A stretch of 64,000 nucleotides of DNA from Camellia lanceoleosa (lineage: Eukaryota > Streptophyta > Magnoliopsida > Ericales > Theaceae), in the NCBI GenBank assembly GCA_025200525.1, contig CM045758.1, positions 164,512,261 to 164,576,260 of the forward strand, given 5' to 3'. A program made the translations under genes and the position numbers. This document shows positions 21,944 to 35,901 of the stretch, piece by piece (within the stretch, counting starts at the first letter, position 1; each line of letters begins with the position of its first letter). The notes under the pieces are model-generated. The model was not told the origin of the DNA. It worked only from the letters and a program-made list of their open reading frames with translations, and did not search any database.

Positions 21944-22759
21944 AGTAGGGTTTCGAACAGAGGGGTTCGATCGTTAGGGTTAGGGTTCCGAAGAGGAAGA
22001 ATGTGAGAGATAAGGGGTTATGGTAGAGAAGAGGGTTGGAGATCGGAGAAGGATCCGAAGGGTTTAAGGGTTGGAGATCGAGGGTTCAAGTGTTGGTGGT
22101 TCTGTTAGTTGTGGTGGTGGTGGTTCTTTTCACTATGATGGTGGTTGTGGTAATGAAGAAGGTGAGAGATAGAGGAAGAATAGGGTTGGAGAACAGAGAA
22201 GGACATTTGGGGTTTGATGGTTGGAGATCGGCAATTGTGGTGGTTGTTGCTGAGGGTTTGGTGGTTGCTGTGGTTAAAGGCGGTGGTTGTGGTGATGAGC
22301 AATGACAGATGAGACACAGAGGGAGAGAGTGAGTGAGGAAAGCTGCAATTAGTGAGGGCGATGGAGAAAGAAGAAGATTTTTTGTGGAAAGGCATTGAAG
22401 ATGGGTAGAGAGACAGAGAGAGCAGAGTAAAGGGTGGTGCTTTTGGAATCAAGAGAGTCAGAGTGACAGTAAGAGAGATAAGATAGAAGGATCAATCTGG
22501 TCCGTTGGATTGTTTAATCCAATGGTGCTCTTTTGTTATTAGAATACAAAAATTGAACAACGACTCTTTTTTTTTTTGTTTTCTTCCTCCAATTGAGAAA
22601 TGTTTGAAATAATTGGTTTTTAACGGTAATAATTTAAACAGATAAAAAAAGGTCATATTTGTACTCGTTATAAAACTAAACAACCAATCTCCATTTGAAT
22701 ACATATTATCTTCAATCTACATAAATTTTTTTTTTTTGTATTTTTTTCACACAATCAGT
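21944..22759. other. Harbinger-2 leader region
   Basis: No gene. G-rich imperfect repeats such as GGTTGGAGATCG and GTGGTGGT runs occupy 21960-22300. They yield ORFs on both strands that look like low-complexity by-products. Confidence 0.45.
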
Positions 22760-23012
22760 ATGGAAGGTTCATCAAAAACAAAGAGAGGAAAATCATTCAC
22801 TACTTAAAAATATGTGGCAATTTGTAGATCTCGGTGTCACATTACTAAAAACCCAATTGTTTGGAATTCGCAATCTTACGTTCATTTTTGGGAAAGAATT
22901 TTGGAAAATTATTGTTCACTGCAGAATGATTACTCAAGAACACAAGTGTTTATCTCATCTCGATGGGGTGTAATCATGAAATGTTGTAACAAATTTCGTA
23001 AGTTTTTGGCGC
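22760..23012 (+). pseudogene. Harbinger-2 SANT/NAM-associated partner protein, 5' part
   Basis: Starts MEGSSKTKRGKSFTT, hits a TAA stop at 22805-22807, then continues in frame as HITKNPIVWNSQSYVHFWER, ILENYCSLQNDYSRTQ, SSRWGVIMKCCNKF and FLA. This is the N-terminal Myb/SANT-like domain of the plant Harbinger partner family (R-G-K-.-F-T, F-W-.-R-I, S-.-R-W, K-F). Its pattern differs from the SANT protein of Harbinger-1, so the two elements do not carry the same partner type. The frame is cut off by element H directly after FLA. Confidence 0.65.
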
Positions 23013-25769
23013 TGTAGACACCCCATTGTTGACCGCCCTTAAGACTTAAGCGCTTTATTCCAAACAACTGATGACGAAAGTTATACTGTGTAATCTTTTG
23101 AATTCTCAGTGAAGAAATTTGGATTCAAGTTTTAATCCCGAACCTTATACCTCATTTTGACAAAAACTATTTTAAACCTTAAAACCTTCTTTTTCAAAAT
23201 ATTTTTCTAAATGTTTCTATGATGTTTCGAGGCTTGCATTTCATTTAAAATATTGCACTTTTCGGTAAACCGAGTAAGGACAAAGTGGAGATACATGGAA
23301 GGGAGGTGAATTCTTTGAAAAATATTTAAAAACATCTAATTTATAGGTTTGGAGTTGAAGGAAATAGGAGGGGATGGAAGAAAACTAGTTTAGGAAAAAG
23401 TTGGGCATCAATCCGTTAAGATAAAAATGAGCAGCCTTCACTAAATTAGGCATATCTCTTTGGACATTTATAATTTATATGTGGGCTACCACCATTGGAA
23501 ATTAGACTTCTGGGGCTTCAATTTAGACTTAAGAATCACCTAAAATTGAGTTCGAATGAGGGATATATGCTCGTTTGAAGTTGGGCCTGAAATGCAGATT
23601 TTTGACTCGGCTGAGTCCATTTAGATCCGGCTGTGGCTCATTTAGAGCCGACCGGCTTTCAATGAAAAATAGTGAATTTGTGCCTTTTAGAGCCAGCCTT
23701 TCATTTTTGGGTCCGGCTGTGTGTTTCGGGGGCTGGCCGGCTCTCAATAGTGTCAAACAGATAGCTGGAGGGAATTGGACAACTGGCTTTCTTTGAAGAT
23801 ATTTTCGACCAAATTGGCTCAAATTCTATAAATAGGACCTCCCACTTTAGATTTTAAGGGTAGAAAAAACCTTCCAAGAGGCTTAGACATTGATAGAACA
23901 TCCATCTTCCTTCCAAAAACTTCCTTGACTTCATATCACTTTTTAGCTATACATACACAATACATACACCATTAGAGCTTGTTCTTGGAGCTTTTTGTTG
24001 AGATTTCAAACTAAATTTCAGAAACTTGAGGGTGTTGGAATCAAGTTTGTTAACTAAGAGCTTACATCACTTTCAAAATGTATAATTTTGCACCTTCTTC
24101 TTTAATCTTCTTCTACTCTTTCCCTCTATTTTTCTTGTCTTTATATATTGATTTTCAGAGTTTGAAAAGGCTGAAAAATGTGATTTAAAAGTTTCAAAAG
24201 TGGAGGGGTTAGCCACCCCTCCTTAGTCTTGCTTACTAATTTTGTATCTCTTTGTTTTCCCTATCTTTTGTGCTCTTTTAACATGATTTTAGCCACTGTT
24301 TTTGGGCTGTTTTTGGACTATTTTTAGATAATTTTCAGAGGTTAAAATATGTGATTTGAAGTTGTAAAAAGTGGAGGGGTTCGTCACCCTTCCTTAGGCT
24401 TGCTTACTAGCTTTGTTCTCTTTAATCTTTGCTTACTTTTTCTAACTTTTTAAATTATTTTCAACTTGTTTTTGGGGTAGTTTTGTCACTGTTTTTTTTT
24501 TTTGGTTTTAGGGGTTGTCTGACTCATTTGATTAATTTATGCCTTGAATATCATGTTTGTAGTGCAAGCTTGCTTGTCTAGGTTGTCCTCTCCTATTTGT
24601 GTTCACTTTCTTCCCCTTTTTGAAGCAGTTTTGTCATTATTTTTACACTTTAGAGGCTATTTAGGGGTTGTTTTAATTTATTTAAATAGCTTATGCTTTG
24701 AATATCTAGCTTGTTGTGTTGTAAGTCCCTATGGCTTCGGTTGTTTAGGCCTTAGATACCGAGTCATTTGAGTTGATGGCTTTTCTTTACTTAGTTTTCA
24801 TATCTAGAGTCTCATCCTAATAATCAAGTTCGTATGATCATTTCTGCGCCCTCCTTTCTTTCTTCTTTCCTTTCGTTTGAGAGTCATTTCAAGCGATCAA
24901 TTGTTATTTAAGGCATGAGAAAGAGACATATGCTCAATGGCTTAATCTCTTTGGAGGTTCATCGTCAAGGCATAATCTCTTTTTCATGCTATAGATCACT
25001 TCTAGTTTGACATTTCTCTTTATTTAGTGGACTTAAACATCACTTTGGACAAATTGATTAAAGAATGGAAATGATTAATAAAATTGGTTTAAAATGAATG
25101 AAACTGACATAAAGAAAATGTTTAGATGGTTTGATTTGGCTGAACGTTATGCCAAGTCCATCGCTCCGAGAATTATCATTTATCAATCCATGATATGTTG
25201 ATGAGACTCAGAGCGTGTCTACTTCCCTCTTTAAGCCTTCATGATAGGAATGAGGGGTGGTGGTTTTCCATTGTATTTATTCAATTCTGTCCAAACGTGC
25301 TTGGGATCATCAAGCCATCAACTTGTGCTTATTGGTGGTTTCGAACTCGAATTTGTTCTTCTCTTGAGTTTAACATGACAGAGAAGAGCAGAAGGGATAA
25401 ACAGGGCCTAAAAAGGCTCTGTTTGCATTGTCCTCACCTTAGAGCACAAAAACATTTTGGCATGAAATAGGGCACGACCGACCTTATTTGGACCTAACCG
25501 GGCCTCATTGGGGGCTGATCGGCCTCCAATGTTTGGTAAACAGTGAATTTTGACAGAAACAGAGTGAAAAAGCTGAGGGTAAAATAGAGCGGTTTGGGCA
25601 AACAGAGCAGTTTTTGAACATAGTGCATGCGATCGTTGTGCATCCTTGTTATTGTTTTAGTTACTCATTGTAATTATGCAATCTTATTATTGTAATTATT
25701 ATTGATGTAAATATTTGTGATGCAATTATTATTATTCTCATAATGCCCTTGTTGTAATAACTTAGATAG
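23013..25769 (+). repeat. H 5' LTR, first segment
   Basis: Begins TGTAGACACCCC. A canonical TATA box, TATAAATA, lies at 23827-23834, followed about 30 bp later by the likely transcription start; the 3' LTR has TATAACTA at the matching place. GGCC-rich short repeats occur upstream of it (23600-23750). The segments 29335-30096 and 41702-42061 complete this LTR. Confidence 0.8.
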
Positions 25770-27802
25770 TATAATGACCCCACCACGCATAATGGTTAAC
25801 ACTTAGTTAATTAAGGAGATTTGGATTTTAATTAGTCATTATGAGAAGTATTGAGAATTATGAGATTTAGAATCTATGAGAATTATTGGGCCTAATTTGC
25901 ATATGGTTTTGTCAAGTATTTATTTTGAAAGTCTAATGGCTGAAGGAGGTAAAATTAATGAGTTTAATTAAATATTCGATTCAGTTTAGTAAAATTGAGA
26001 TTTTATTAATCGGGTCCGAATTGGAGTGAATAAGTTATGAAAATTAGGAATTAAGGTTATTATAAATTAAATTTATTTATGAGACATTCAATTATGGTAT
26101 TCTTTTGAGTATATAATTTATTGACGAAGATTTTGAAGTTTAATATGAAATTGAAGACTTTAATGATTCAGGAAGCCAAAATTGAGGATGGAAATAAGTT
26201 TAATTTAATACTTGGAGCCTTTTAAGAGTTTGATTAAAAAATGTGACTCAAATTCGTAAAATTAAGCATAATTAATTGGGCCTTAATTAAAATTACTTCG
26301 GCTAATTAAATCATGTGAGATTTGAAATTAGTTATAATTAATTAAAGTATATGCTAATCAGGTGTTAATTATAATTGGCTAAGACTAGGTAGTGTTTCAT
26401 TAAATTAATATATATAATTAACAATTAACTAAATTCTACTTAAACTAATCAACATGTGTATGTATATTCAAGAGGGGTTGACTATGTTTTAGAAAGTTGA
26501 GGAAATGGATGTCTTCAATCTCTTCTTCATTGGAAGGAAATAAAGAAAAAAAAAAAAAGAAAGGAAAGGAAGCTCTGTTTTTGTAGCCGAGAGAGAGAGA
26601 GAGAGTGTGTGTGTGTTGCTAGAAGGAGCAAAAAAAGAAGAAAAGAAATAAAAGTTCAAGAAAATTTAAAGGAAGGCTCAAGTTTTTGAAGGAACCCAAG
26701 AAGAATTAGGAGGGATTTAACTAAATATTCTGAAATTAAAACTCAAGATATGGAATTTATGCTAATTTGTGTAGAATCTTTACATTATGCTTAAAATTAA
26801 AGGTGAAATTGGAATCAATAGCAAGAAGATGAAGAAAAATTAACTTATGTATAAGATTATGGAAGTTAATTTAGAATTGGGTTCTAAACATGAAATGGGT
26901 TACATGCATGTGGATGATTATGGAGAATAAATTAGAAAATTAATTATTTTGAGTTTGATTTTTATAATCTTACATGAAATTAAATTCCATTGTTACATGC
27001 ATGAGGGAATTCTATGAATATTTGCGTCCATATTTACATGCATCTTGGATTTTGAAGAAATTGAGCCATTCAAATTCATATTTTGAAGAGCAAATGAAAT
27101 GTTTTATGAAAATCAAGATTATGAAAATTTGGAATTAATCCTAAAGTTAGATAAAGTTTTAGTTTATAATTAGATTTTTTTTTTCTTTAATCCATGCATG
27201 TAATGTAATTTAAGATTTTATTTAATCTAAACAATTTGGGTATATATTAAATTAGTTAGTTTTATTTGAATTACATATATTCAATGTTTGCTAGGAAATT
27301 GGCCAGAAAGTGAAGAATTGGAGTTAAGATCAAGTTTATGAAGTTACATTATAAATTAATTATTTTGGGTTTAATTTAGAAAGTTATTGTTAAATTAAGT
27401 TCCATAAATTACGTGCAAACAGGGATTTATTGAAGATTTAATCCATGCAAAGGAGTTAGGTTCAAATTATGGAAATTAATTACTTTGGGCTTGAATTTAG
27501 TTATCTTAACATGAAATTAAGTTTCAATTGTACATGCATCATGAATTTGTAAGAGTTTTGGAAGATCAATTTATGTTTTAAAATTTGTGGGTTTGAAATT
27601 GGGTTTGATATGGAGAAAATAAATTAAATCTAAATTTGGACAATTGGAGCATGATTCTGAATAAATGATTCCTAATTGAGAGTGTTTACTAAATTATACA
27701 ATGATTCTCTATATTTTTGTACCAAAAATATAAGTTTGATGCTTTGAATATCAAATTTGAACTTCAATTGCAATTCTAAAAATTCTAGAATTCACACTGT
27801 CC

Positions 27803-27900
27803 GCTCGAGCAAGGAAAAACTTGCTCGAGCGTGAAAATCGAACTCCTAAAAGTTTTTCAAATTTTACAATCTGCTCGAGCGACCAAAATGGCGCTCAAGC
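27803..27900 (+). promoter_or_regulatory. Paired GCTCGAGC motifs, solo LTR 1
   Basis: GCTCGAGC starts at 27803 and 27823, then at 27873 and 27893 (the last reads GCTCAAGC). Each pair is exactly 20 bp start to start. The function is unknown; regular spacing suggests paired protein binding. Confidence 0.55.
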
Positions 27901-28484
27901 GAAGACCCTATTTTCAGCATATTTTGAAAAAATTACATTTAGTTCGCATTTTTATTCTCATCTATTTTCAAAGCATTCTAGACATGATTTATGGCTCAAT
28001 AAAGATTAATAAGTTATCAATCAACATTAATTAGTTGATTAAAAGAATAAATTATTAACTTAATAGTACTTGATTAAGAAGCCAAGTGAGTATTGGTTTA
28101 TTCAGAAAAGAATGATTTAGTAATGAAAGGATATATGAAATAAGAATCCGATTCATTTAACTAAAAGAAGAATACACGTAGTAGAATCTCGAACTACTTA
28201 GACAGAAAAAGACAAGAAAAGGTCAAGCTTGATCAAGGAATTGATATTGTGTTTCGATGTGTATATGTTATGTGTTTGTGTAGGTCACGCGCTATTATCT
28301 ACCTGATTTGTGATCTGTCTGATCTGCTTCTGCAACTATCTGTGAGTAATAACTCTGTAAAGTTATGTTTAACTTTAATTATTTTCTGATAATATGAGAT
28401 GATAAGTTTCTGAAATGCTATGTTTTGTATGAATGAATGATCGTCCAGTTTTCTTTAAAACGTGATTGTGGTATCCTTAGCAGA

Positions 28485-28625
28485 GGCCCTCGCCCAGGAG
28501 ATATAATACTGTGGCTTATGGTCATGAGGCCCTAGCTCGGGGGTTAATACCGTGGCCCAGGCCCTCGCCCGGGGGAAATAATACTGTGCACAAGCCCTCG
28601 CCCGGGGGAAACAATACCGTGGCCC
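28485..28625 (+). repeat. Minisatellite of solo LTR 1
   Basis: About four units of 30-37 bp built from GCCCTCGCCCGGGGGAA, AATACTGTG and GGCCCA. The GC-rich CCCGGG cores stand out in AT-rich surroundings. Confidence 0.75.
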
Positions 28626-29334
28626 ACATATGAGATATGTTACCCGGTACCGGAGGTTCCATTATGGAACTTGATATGCTTGACCAATATGATATGTTAC
28701 GCTAAAGGAAGCACCACACATGATTTGAATATGAATATGAATATGACTCTATTTCTGATACGAATATGAACATAAACATGACTATGTTTCTGATTTGATA
28801 AGAGATTTGAAATCTGATTTTTGAATTCGATATGGACATCATTCATTAAAACCCTTTACTCTGTTATTATTCATTGGGTTCTAGCTCACTGTATTATTTA
28901 TGTATGTAGGTGAACAGGCGCGTGACTAGGCTTAGAGGCATCTACTTGGAATATGTTTTTGTCAGCCAACCTATGTGTCTCCCGTGGAGGTTCCGGATAT
29001 GTCAAGTGATTATGGCTATGTGATTTAAAGTTTAAGTTTTGTTTTCTTGATTGGTTAGACAAGTCTTGTGTATTTCATAAATAGGGCTAAGTCCCTCTTT
29101 GTCTAATCTGTGTATATATAATGACGTAAGGATGATGTGTATATATGTATATAAAGTTTAAAATTTTTCTGTCTCATATAAGTCTGCACAGCTCAATGGA
29201 AGTTGTTTAATTGCTATTTGCTTCCGTAGCCCCTAATTATATGTTATTCTGTTAAGAGGCCTTTGGTAATCCAAGGATTACTGGCCGGTTACGATGCTAA
29301 ACCTATAGGTGTGGGTTTGGGTCGTGACAGATAG

Positions 29335-30096
29335 CTAGTTGATAACTTAGATATCTAGTTAGTAGTTAGTTTAGTTAATGTAATTCATTTATTTGAATTT
29401 GTAATAGTTAGTTTATTCAGACACTTTGATACCCATCTGAACCATCCTATGTGAGGACAAAATATGTAATAATTATGTATGTCTTATAACCCCCATTTCT
29501 TTCTTCTTTTTATCTACCCGCTTATAATGATAGCATCATATTTACTTAACATTTTCCATGACATGCATCCATTCGTCTTGCATGCATGAGGTTCGGCTCA
29601 TCATACTAATCAACATCAATTTCAACTTCATTATTTAAATACGTGATTTATCCCATGTCTCGAATTGAATCAAATTCCATGTTGGTAGCCAAACTTATCA
29701 TCCGTATAGTGTGTGCATTGCCTTAGTCATATTGTATCATTTAAGACCATGCACTTCTTATAATTATTTTGCATTGTTTGGCTTGCCTTGGAGTACTAGG
29801 TGAGCGTTTATTGCTTTAGTATCTTGCATTGTGTGTGATTGTTGTCATGTCAAGCATGCTTTTTATGAGGCTAAATGCTTAAGTGATATACTTGTTTGAA
29901 TGCTGGTGGATGAAGGCTAATTGCCAAAATTGGGATGAATTGATTAATGATTGAACTCACTTTTTCAAGCGACGAGTATCAAAAACAATTTTCAAACAAA
30001 CATGAAATCAAAGCGTTCCAACTTTTGCAAATTAGTCTATACTTGTGTGCATCACACAGTAATGTTAGCTAATAAATCGGAACAAGAGCATATAAT
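29335..30096 (+). repeat. H 5' LTR, second segment
   Basis: Continues the LTR after solo LTR 1 and matches 52778-53535 of the 3' LTR. It ends in ATAAT (30092-30096), the target duplicated by element N. Confidence 0.8.
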
Positions 30097-33000
30097 TGTA
30101 GTTCGACTTTTCGCGCTCTTTTCGGAAGACGAATAAGCCCTATAGTATCAGACTTCCGCGGTTCTAAATCTGATCTCACAAGTACAATGTGAAATAGATA
30201 AATACCGAAGAGTTCAAATTCGACAAATCTTTTTGGAAAATCAATTTTGAATAAAAAATGCCAAAAATGGACTGCTTTCTAGATATAGAGTCGCCACCTA
30301 AATGTTTTTGGAAAATTTAAGAAACCCATGACTCATGCCAAAGGCCCCGTTTCCGTCATCACCAAGATTGTCTCAGCTCGGGAACTTGGGTACGATTGGG
30401 GAAGGTCATGAATTGAGCACTCCCGCTCGCCTGATCAAAGATCGGCCTCTACTAATCATGATATGAATCTTATTTACATTATATGCTCTTATTCCGATTA
30501 TTAGGCTAGCATTGCTATGCGATGCACGCATACACATGTGGGCTCGCCTTTTTCTGCGCCCTCGCCTTTTGGAAAAAGGGTTTGAAAAGAAGGCCTCACA
30601 GTTGGGACTCTACGCGGTTCTGAATCTAATCTCACAAGTGCAATGTGAAACTGATAAACACCAAAGAGTCCAAATCTGATAAATCGTTTTGGAAAATTAG
30701 ATTTTAAATCAAATAATGCCAAAATTGGACTGCTTTGTCAGATTATAGAGTCGCTACCTAAATATTTTATTTTGGAAAATTTAGGAAACCCTGACTCGTG
30801 CCAAAGGCCACGTGTCCGTCATCACCAAAGTTGCCTCGGCTTGGGAACTTAGATACGAGAGGGAAAGGTCCTGAAATAAGCACCCCCGCTTGCCCGATCA
30901 AAAGATCAGCCTCTATTAATCATGATATGAGATTTTAAAAACCTTATGTGTTCTTATTCCGATTGTTAGACTAACATTACTATGTGACGCACACACAAGC
31001 AAGTATAGACTAAATCGCAAGAATTGGAACAATTCAACTCATGTTTGTTCTCGAAAATAGTTTGAATTTGCCACTCTCAAGTGGGCGTTAAAAGATGTGG
31101 ATTTGCCACCTCAAGTGGGCTTAAAACATGATTTGCCACTTCGCAAAGTGGGCTTAAAACCGACATTTGTTGAATTGTTCCAATTCAAACAACAAAGCCT
31201 CCATCCATAGGCATTCAAGCATTTTTAGCATTTAAGTACATAGCCCCATGGCAAGCATGCGAAACATGGCAATATGGCAATCACACTCATGCAAGTATGC
31301 TAAAGCATAAAACTCACCGAGTAATCCGAGCCAAAACAAAAACTAGTTAGAAAGATGCATGATCCTAACTATACAAAAATTCCTAATGCAACACATGCAA
31401 TATGAAATTAATAGGCTCGGCTACTAATATGGCATTTGCAACACTTCAATAGCATGCTTTGAAACATGTATTCAAAGAAGTATTAAAATTGACAATGCAG
31501 TTTGAATAATGCGCCGAGCCTCGATGCATGCAAGACAAATGAATGAATGCAAACATACAAGCATAATGTATGCTAATCAAAACATGTCCCTAATCTAATC
31601 ATCAAAAGCGGATAAATAAAAGAGAGAAATACGTGGGGTTGTAAGACATGCACACACGCACGCACACTTATTATAACATTATGCCCTCATAAAGGAGGGT
31701 CCGAATAAATAAAGCTAACTAACTAGCTACGCTAATTAAGCTAATTATTACAACACAATTGAAACTAATTAACTAACTTATTCGAAACTAATTAATTACA
31801 ACAAATCAGAATTGAATAACTAGTTACACTAACTAATTAAGTACAACACTTGAATTGAATAATTAGCTACGTTAGCTAATTAAAGCAGTTAAATGGCCTT
31901 GAGGGCGAGGGAGGCATGCATGCTCGGTTGGCTTCCTCCCGAAAATCCACCGCTTTACCCTCGGACGCCTCTGTTTGCACTCAGTTGAACACCAACAATG
32001 TTGCCAACTTCCAGAACACCTCTGCTCCAACTCAGGAACATACTTGTGCAAAATTTCATTTTTGGCCGGTCGGCTACCATTGGTGGCCGGTCGGTTACTG
32101 CTAGTGGCCGGTCGGCCACCCCTTTCCTGAACTTCTTTTTTTTTTGGCTGCAACAGAGAGCAAACAGAGGCAAAGCAGTGTATTCTCAAGGAGTGTATGT
32201 ACTGCTTCCCTCCTTATCATCACACAAGCTCAAAGGAGAGTAGCTCTTGGCCCTCAACCCATCAACCAAGCATTTTCATGCATGAAGGCCGAAGAACCAA
32301 GCTTGTACATGCTTAATGAGTGCAAAACAAGACTCAACAAAACCACAACCCTATCATGCATGATCAAGGGTGATGGTGACCAAGAAAAGTGGCACGTTTC
32401 ATCACTTTGAGAAAACCAGACAAAACCTCAACCCACTTTTCTTGTGTTCGAATTAACGTCCGATCCAAACACATGCAATGCAACATGAAAGATGCTTATC
32501 ATGCCTCTTTTACTTGTCATATTTTATTTACTCATTTTAGATTACCAATCCATTTTTTAATTGATTAGTCCAAAAGGTGAGTGTCCTCTAATGGAAAGAG
32601 GTCTTAAACCACAAGTACCTTGAGCATGAAAGAAGCCTCATGCTGTTGGTAATGAACTCCCGAAGGAATTAAACCATTAGGCATGCGGGTCTCAATTCCA
32701 CACTCAAGCCAACAAGGGGTTCAAAGCCACTTTCAAAACAAATGAAAGAGTGAAGAATAGAGAGACATTGTAGAGATTTTTGTGCTGAAATGGAGTGCAA
32801 AATGACACTAAAACATGCAAGCAACTCATGCAATTCATGTTTAAAAGCCTAAAACATTAAGCTAGTGAAGGAGATTGCACTACAACCACACAATACAAGC
32901 CTCAAAGGACCAAACCAGCTCAAAACAGAGCTAAAATAGTCCAAATCAAAGGCAAAAATATGTTGAGATTGAGGTACAAAATGCTAGAAAATCATGCTTA

Positions 33001-33454
33001 TATGTTAAGCTATCTAGGCTTGCAAACAAAGCACAAGGATGAGAGGCTACCCCCTCTAATTTTGGACTTCAAAACCAAGTTTTTACCATTGAAATAACTC
33101 TAAATTTCAGTGGTTTAAAGGGCCAAAAAGTTTGATGTGAATATGCTAAAAGATGGTACAAAAGCTTACACAATAAAGCAACAAGAAGGGTAGACTACCC
33201 CTTTACACAAAATGACCTCAAACTACCATGTTAAGGCTAAAAAATCAGAGTTTTTTTGTAATTGAAAACCAGCTCAAAAAAAGTATAAAAAGATGGCAAA
33301 ACAAGTAGCCAAAACAAAGCCTACAAGGTAAGTCTTATACCTTTTGAAGCACAACACAAAATAGTCACAATTTCAGGCTTAAACCTCCTTCTAAAAGCTC
33401 AAATCAGGCTCTAAGGGACCTCAGCTCCAAGGTGGTGAAGTTTGGTTAAGGTTA
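30097..33454 (-). repeat. N complete LTR, first segment
   Basis: With 35816-36357 it forms an LTR of about 3.9 kb net. It is the reverse complement of the H LTR; for example 30180-30480 matches 41700-42010 inverted. The outer boundary at 36357 reads GTGTGTCAACA, the complement of TGTTGACACAC. A tract at 32043-32118 repeats GGCCGGTCGG three times at about 27-bp intervals, at the place where H has its GGCC motifs. Confidence 0.75.
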
Positions 33455-35810
33455 TGTAATAACCCTCACCACCGGTTACCGATTAATTGCCGATTACTAC
33501 TAAACTGAGAATGATTATAGTTGATAACTGAATTGATTGAAATATTGAACTAACTGATTGACTGTATCTGTTTAGGTGCGTTCTATCTGTTGATCGTTTG
33601 ATTATCTGTTCATATTTCTATGTTTAAACTGCAATTGAAGGCCTTATCGGCGGCTGAACCAGAAATTGATTAGTGATTTATGATCATCATAATTTACATG
33701 ATTTTATGGTATATTTAATTGGAAACTGATTTGGTATGATTAAATTAGATTAAAATAAGCTAAATTACATTGTTGGACTTATTTACCGAAATGCCACACT
33801 AGTGGCCCACTATCTCAAACACTTTGATCTTCATATTACACTTGAACAAACATATCATCAGCCTCTTTTCCTTGTTCTTGCTGTCCAAGAGAGAGAGAGG
33901 GAGAGAAATTGAGTGTCATTTTGATTAATGCTTGGAGACTTGAAGAAATTGTTGGAGAATTGCATAATTGAGCCTCCTTACCTTTAATTGAAGACTTAGG
34001 TAAGGATTTCATCCTCTTAATTGTGTCTTTAAGTTGATTCTTGCATGATTCATGTCAAATTGCAAAGCTAAGGCATGAATTGGTTCAATGTGGTTGAATT
34101 GAAGCTTAATTGTTGCATGCATGGTACTCTTGCATTTTTGAGCTAGTTCTTCATAAATTAGACATGCATGCTCATAATTATGTTAAGTCCATGAAACCAT
34201 CTTGATTTTGAAAGGATGAGCTCATTTGAGCTTGTATTTAAAGCTTTGAAATGATTTAAAGTCATGCATGTCATGTTTGTAGCATATTCATGAAAATTGG
34301 TTTGAAATTGAGTATGAATTAAACACCCTTGGGCTTTGATTTACCAAATTGATCTTTGAAACACGTGGTATTATGAGTTTTGAAGTGTTTTCCAGAAAAT
34401 TTGCCCAAGAGGATCAAATTAGATGCATTTAAACTTGATTTGAGGTTGGAAGTTCAAATCTGGAAATTTCAGATTTTGGACTCCTGCTCGAGCGGGGAAA
34501 GTGGCGCTCGAGCGGGAAATTCGAGCTCCCAAGATTTACCTTTGTTCATCGATCGCCGAGCGAAGAATGTACGCCGAGCGGAGGATCAGTGACACGCTAT
34601 GCTGGGCGTCGAGCGTAAATTTCACCTATCTAGTACTTTTTGGTTCGCTCGAGTGGGTAAGTTGACGCTCGAGCGGGGACCTTTGTCTTCAGGTCCGCTC
34701 GAGCAGGGAAACCTACGCTCGAGCGGGACCTCTGTTTTTCTGAAATTCTGAAAATGCTTTTAAAGTGCATATTTGCATCCTCATCCCATCCTAGGCATTC
34801 TTAGGCCTAGTTTAAGGCATCTTAATGAGGATATAGATGTAGAACACACCGAGGCAATTAGGGATCAAGTTGTTATCTTTCCCAACTGTGTAGCTTAGTG
34901 TGTGTTCAATCTGTAAACTGTGTAGGGTTGGCGACTGGAGACACGCTCTAGCCATCAGAGCCCGTAACTTTGTGAGTAACAATCGTAAAGATACGTTCAA
35001 AATGATTATCTTGAACAATTGAGTGCATCTTTTTTCTCGCTTCGTTAGCTGAATAAATGTATGTCCTATATTCTGAATCAGACAGGCATCCTTAGCAACT
35101 CATCTATCGATCTATCGCTACAAAGATCTCTGTCGGTTCCCTCGTTGGAACCACTACTGTTTACTGATTGATGGCCATAATTGACTGTTCGGTCTCTTAA
35201 GACCTACTGTTTACTGTTATGCTAATGGATGTACCACATATGACTGCTTACTGTACTGAACAACTGATATATTGATTGAAACGAACTGTTTTCATTACTG
35301 TAATGACATCTATCCTAAACCCCTTTACGCTTTACGTTATTCACTGGGCTTTAGCTCACTGCTCATATATATATGTAGGTGTACAAGCACCAGACCAGAG
35401 CTAGGAGCGTCGGGGTAGACTCCCAGTTTTGTCAAGCCAACCACTGTGCCTCACTGCGAGGTTCAGAGCCTGCCGACCTACGGCTTAGGGGTGTTTTTAT
35501 TTTCCCCTGTCTGTTCCCGCGTCTGTCTTGTATGTTGTATCAGATAGACTGCATCGCTTATAATAGGGATTCACCTCGTTCTAGATGACTGTAAATATTG
35601 TGCACATCGCTCAGACTTGTGTATATATCTATGTATGTATGAAAAATCTTTTTGCATACAGACTGTCGCAGCTCATTGGACATTATTTATTTATCAGTAT
35701 TTCCGCCATGCCCTCAGATCTGTTATATCAGATATCGTTAAGTAGGCCTTGGTAATCTCGATTCTTGGCGATTATTGCTAAACCCATAGGGGCGGGTTTG
35801 GGTCGTGACA
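33455..35810 (+). mobile_element. Solo LTR 2
   Basis: 2,356 bp, flanked by the perfect duplication GGTTA (33450-33454 and 35811-35815). It starts TGTAATAACCC and ends GGGTCGTGACA. It has no coding sequence, carries a short GA run at 33890-33905, and holds three clear pairs of GCTCGAGCG motifs (34486-34725). Confidence 0.8.
34486..34725 (+). promoter_or_regulatory. Paired GCTCGAGCG motifs, solo LTR 2
   Basis: Motif starts are at 34486/34506, 34647/34667 and 34697/34717, so each pair is 20 bp apart. Additional half-like sites (GCCGAGCG, GTCGAGCG) lie between 34555 and 34612. The 11 bp between motifs vary in sequence. Confidence 0.6.
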
Positions 35811-35815
35811 GGTTA

Positions 35816-35858
35816 GTGTGCAAAGGTGTAGAGAAAACTGACTACAAAGCACAAAACA

Positions 35859-35901
<43 letters not shown>

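Larger units (their letters stand above)
25770..29329 (+). mobile_element. Solo LTR 1
   Basis: 3,560 bp, flanked by GATAG (25765-25769 and 29330-29334). The uninterrupted sequence is preserved in the 3' LTR of H near 52774. It begins TATAATGACCCC (a decayed TGTAATAACCC) and ends GGGTCGTGACA, ends like those of plant gypsy LTRs of the Del/Tekay group. No coding sequence. It holds a GA/GT microsatellite (26588-26615), two pairs of the GCTCGAGCG motif (27803-27900) and a minisatellite (28485-28625). It is about 1 kb longer than its three relatives. Confidence 0.75.

Noticed and set aside
21970..21990. Interstitial telomere repeat (TTAGGGTTAGGGTT)
   Set aside because: Only two partial units, so it is more likely a telo-box-like promoter motif or chance in a G-rich repeat.
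34486..34725. CRISPR-like regular short repeats
   Set aside because: Plant nuclear context, palindromic 9-bp motifs with 11-bp gaps, and no cas genes; spacing and length do not fit an array. The same holds for the minisatellite at 7537-8030.
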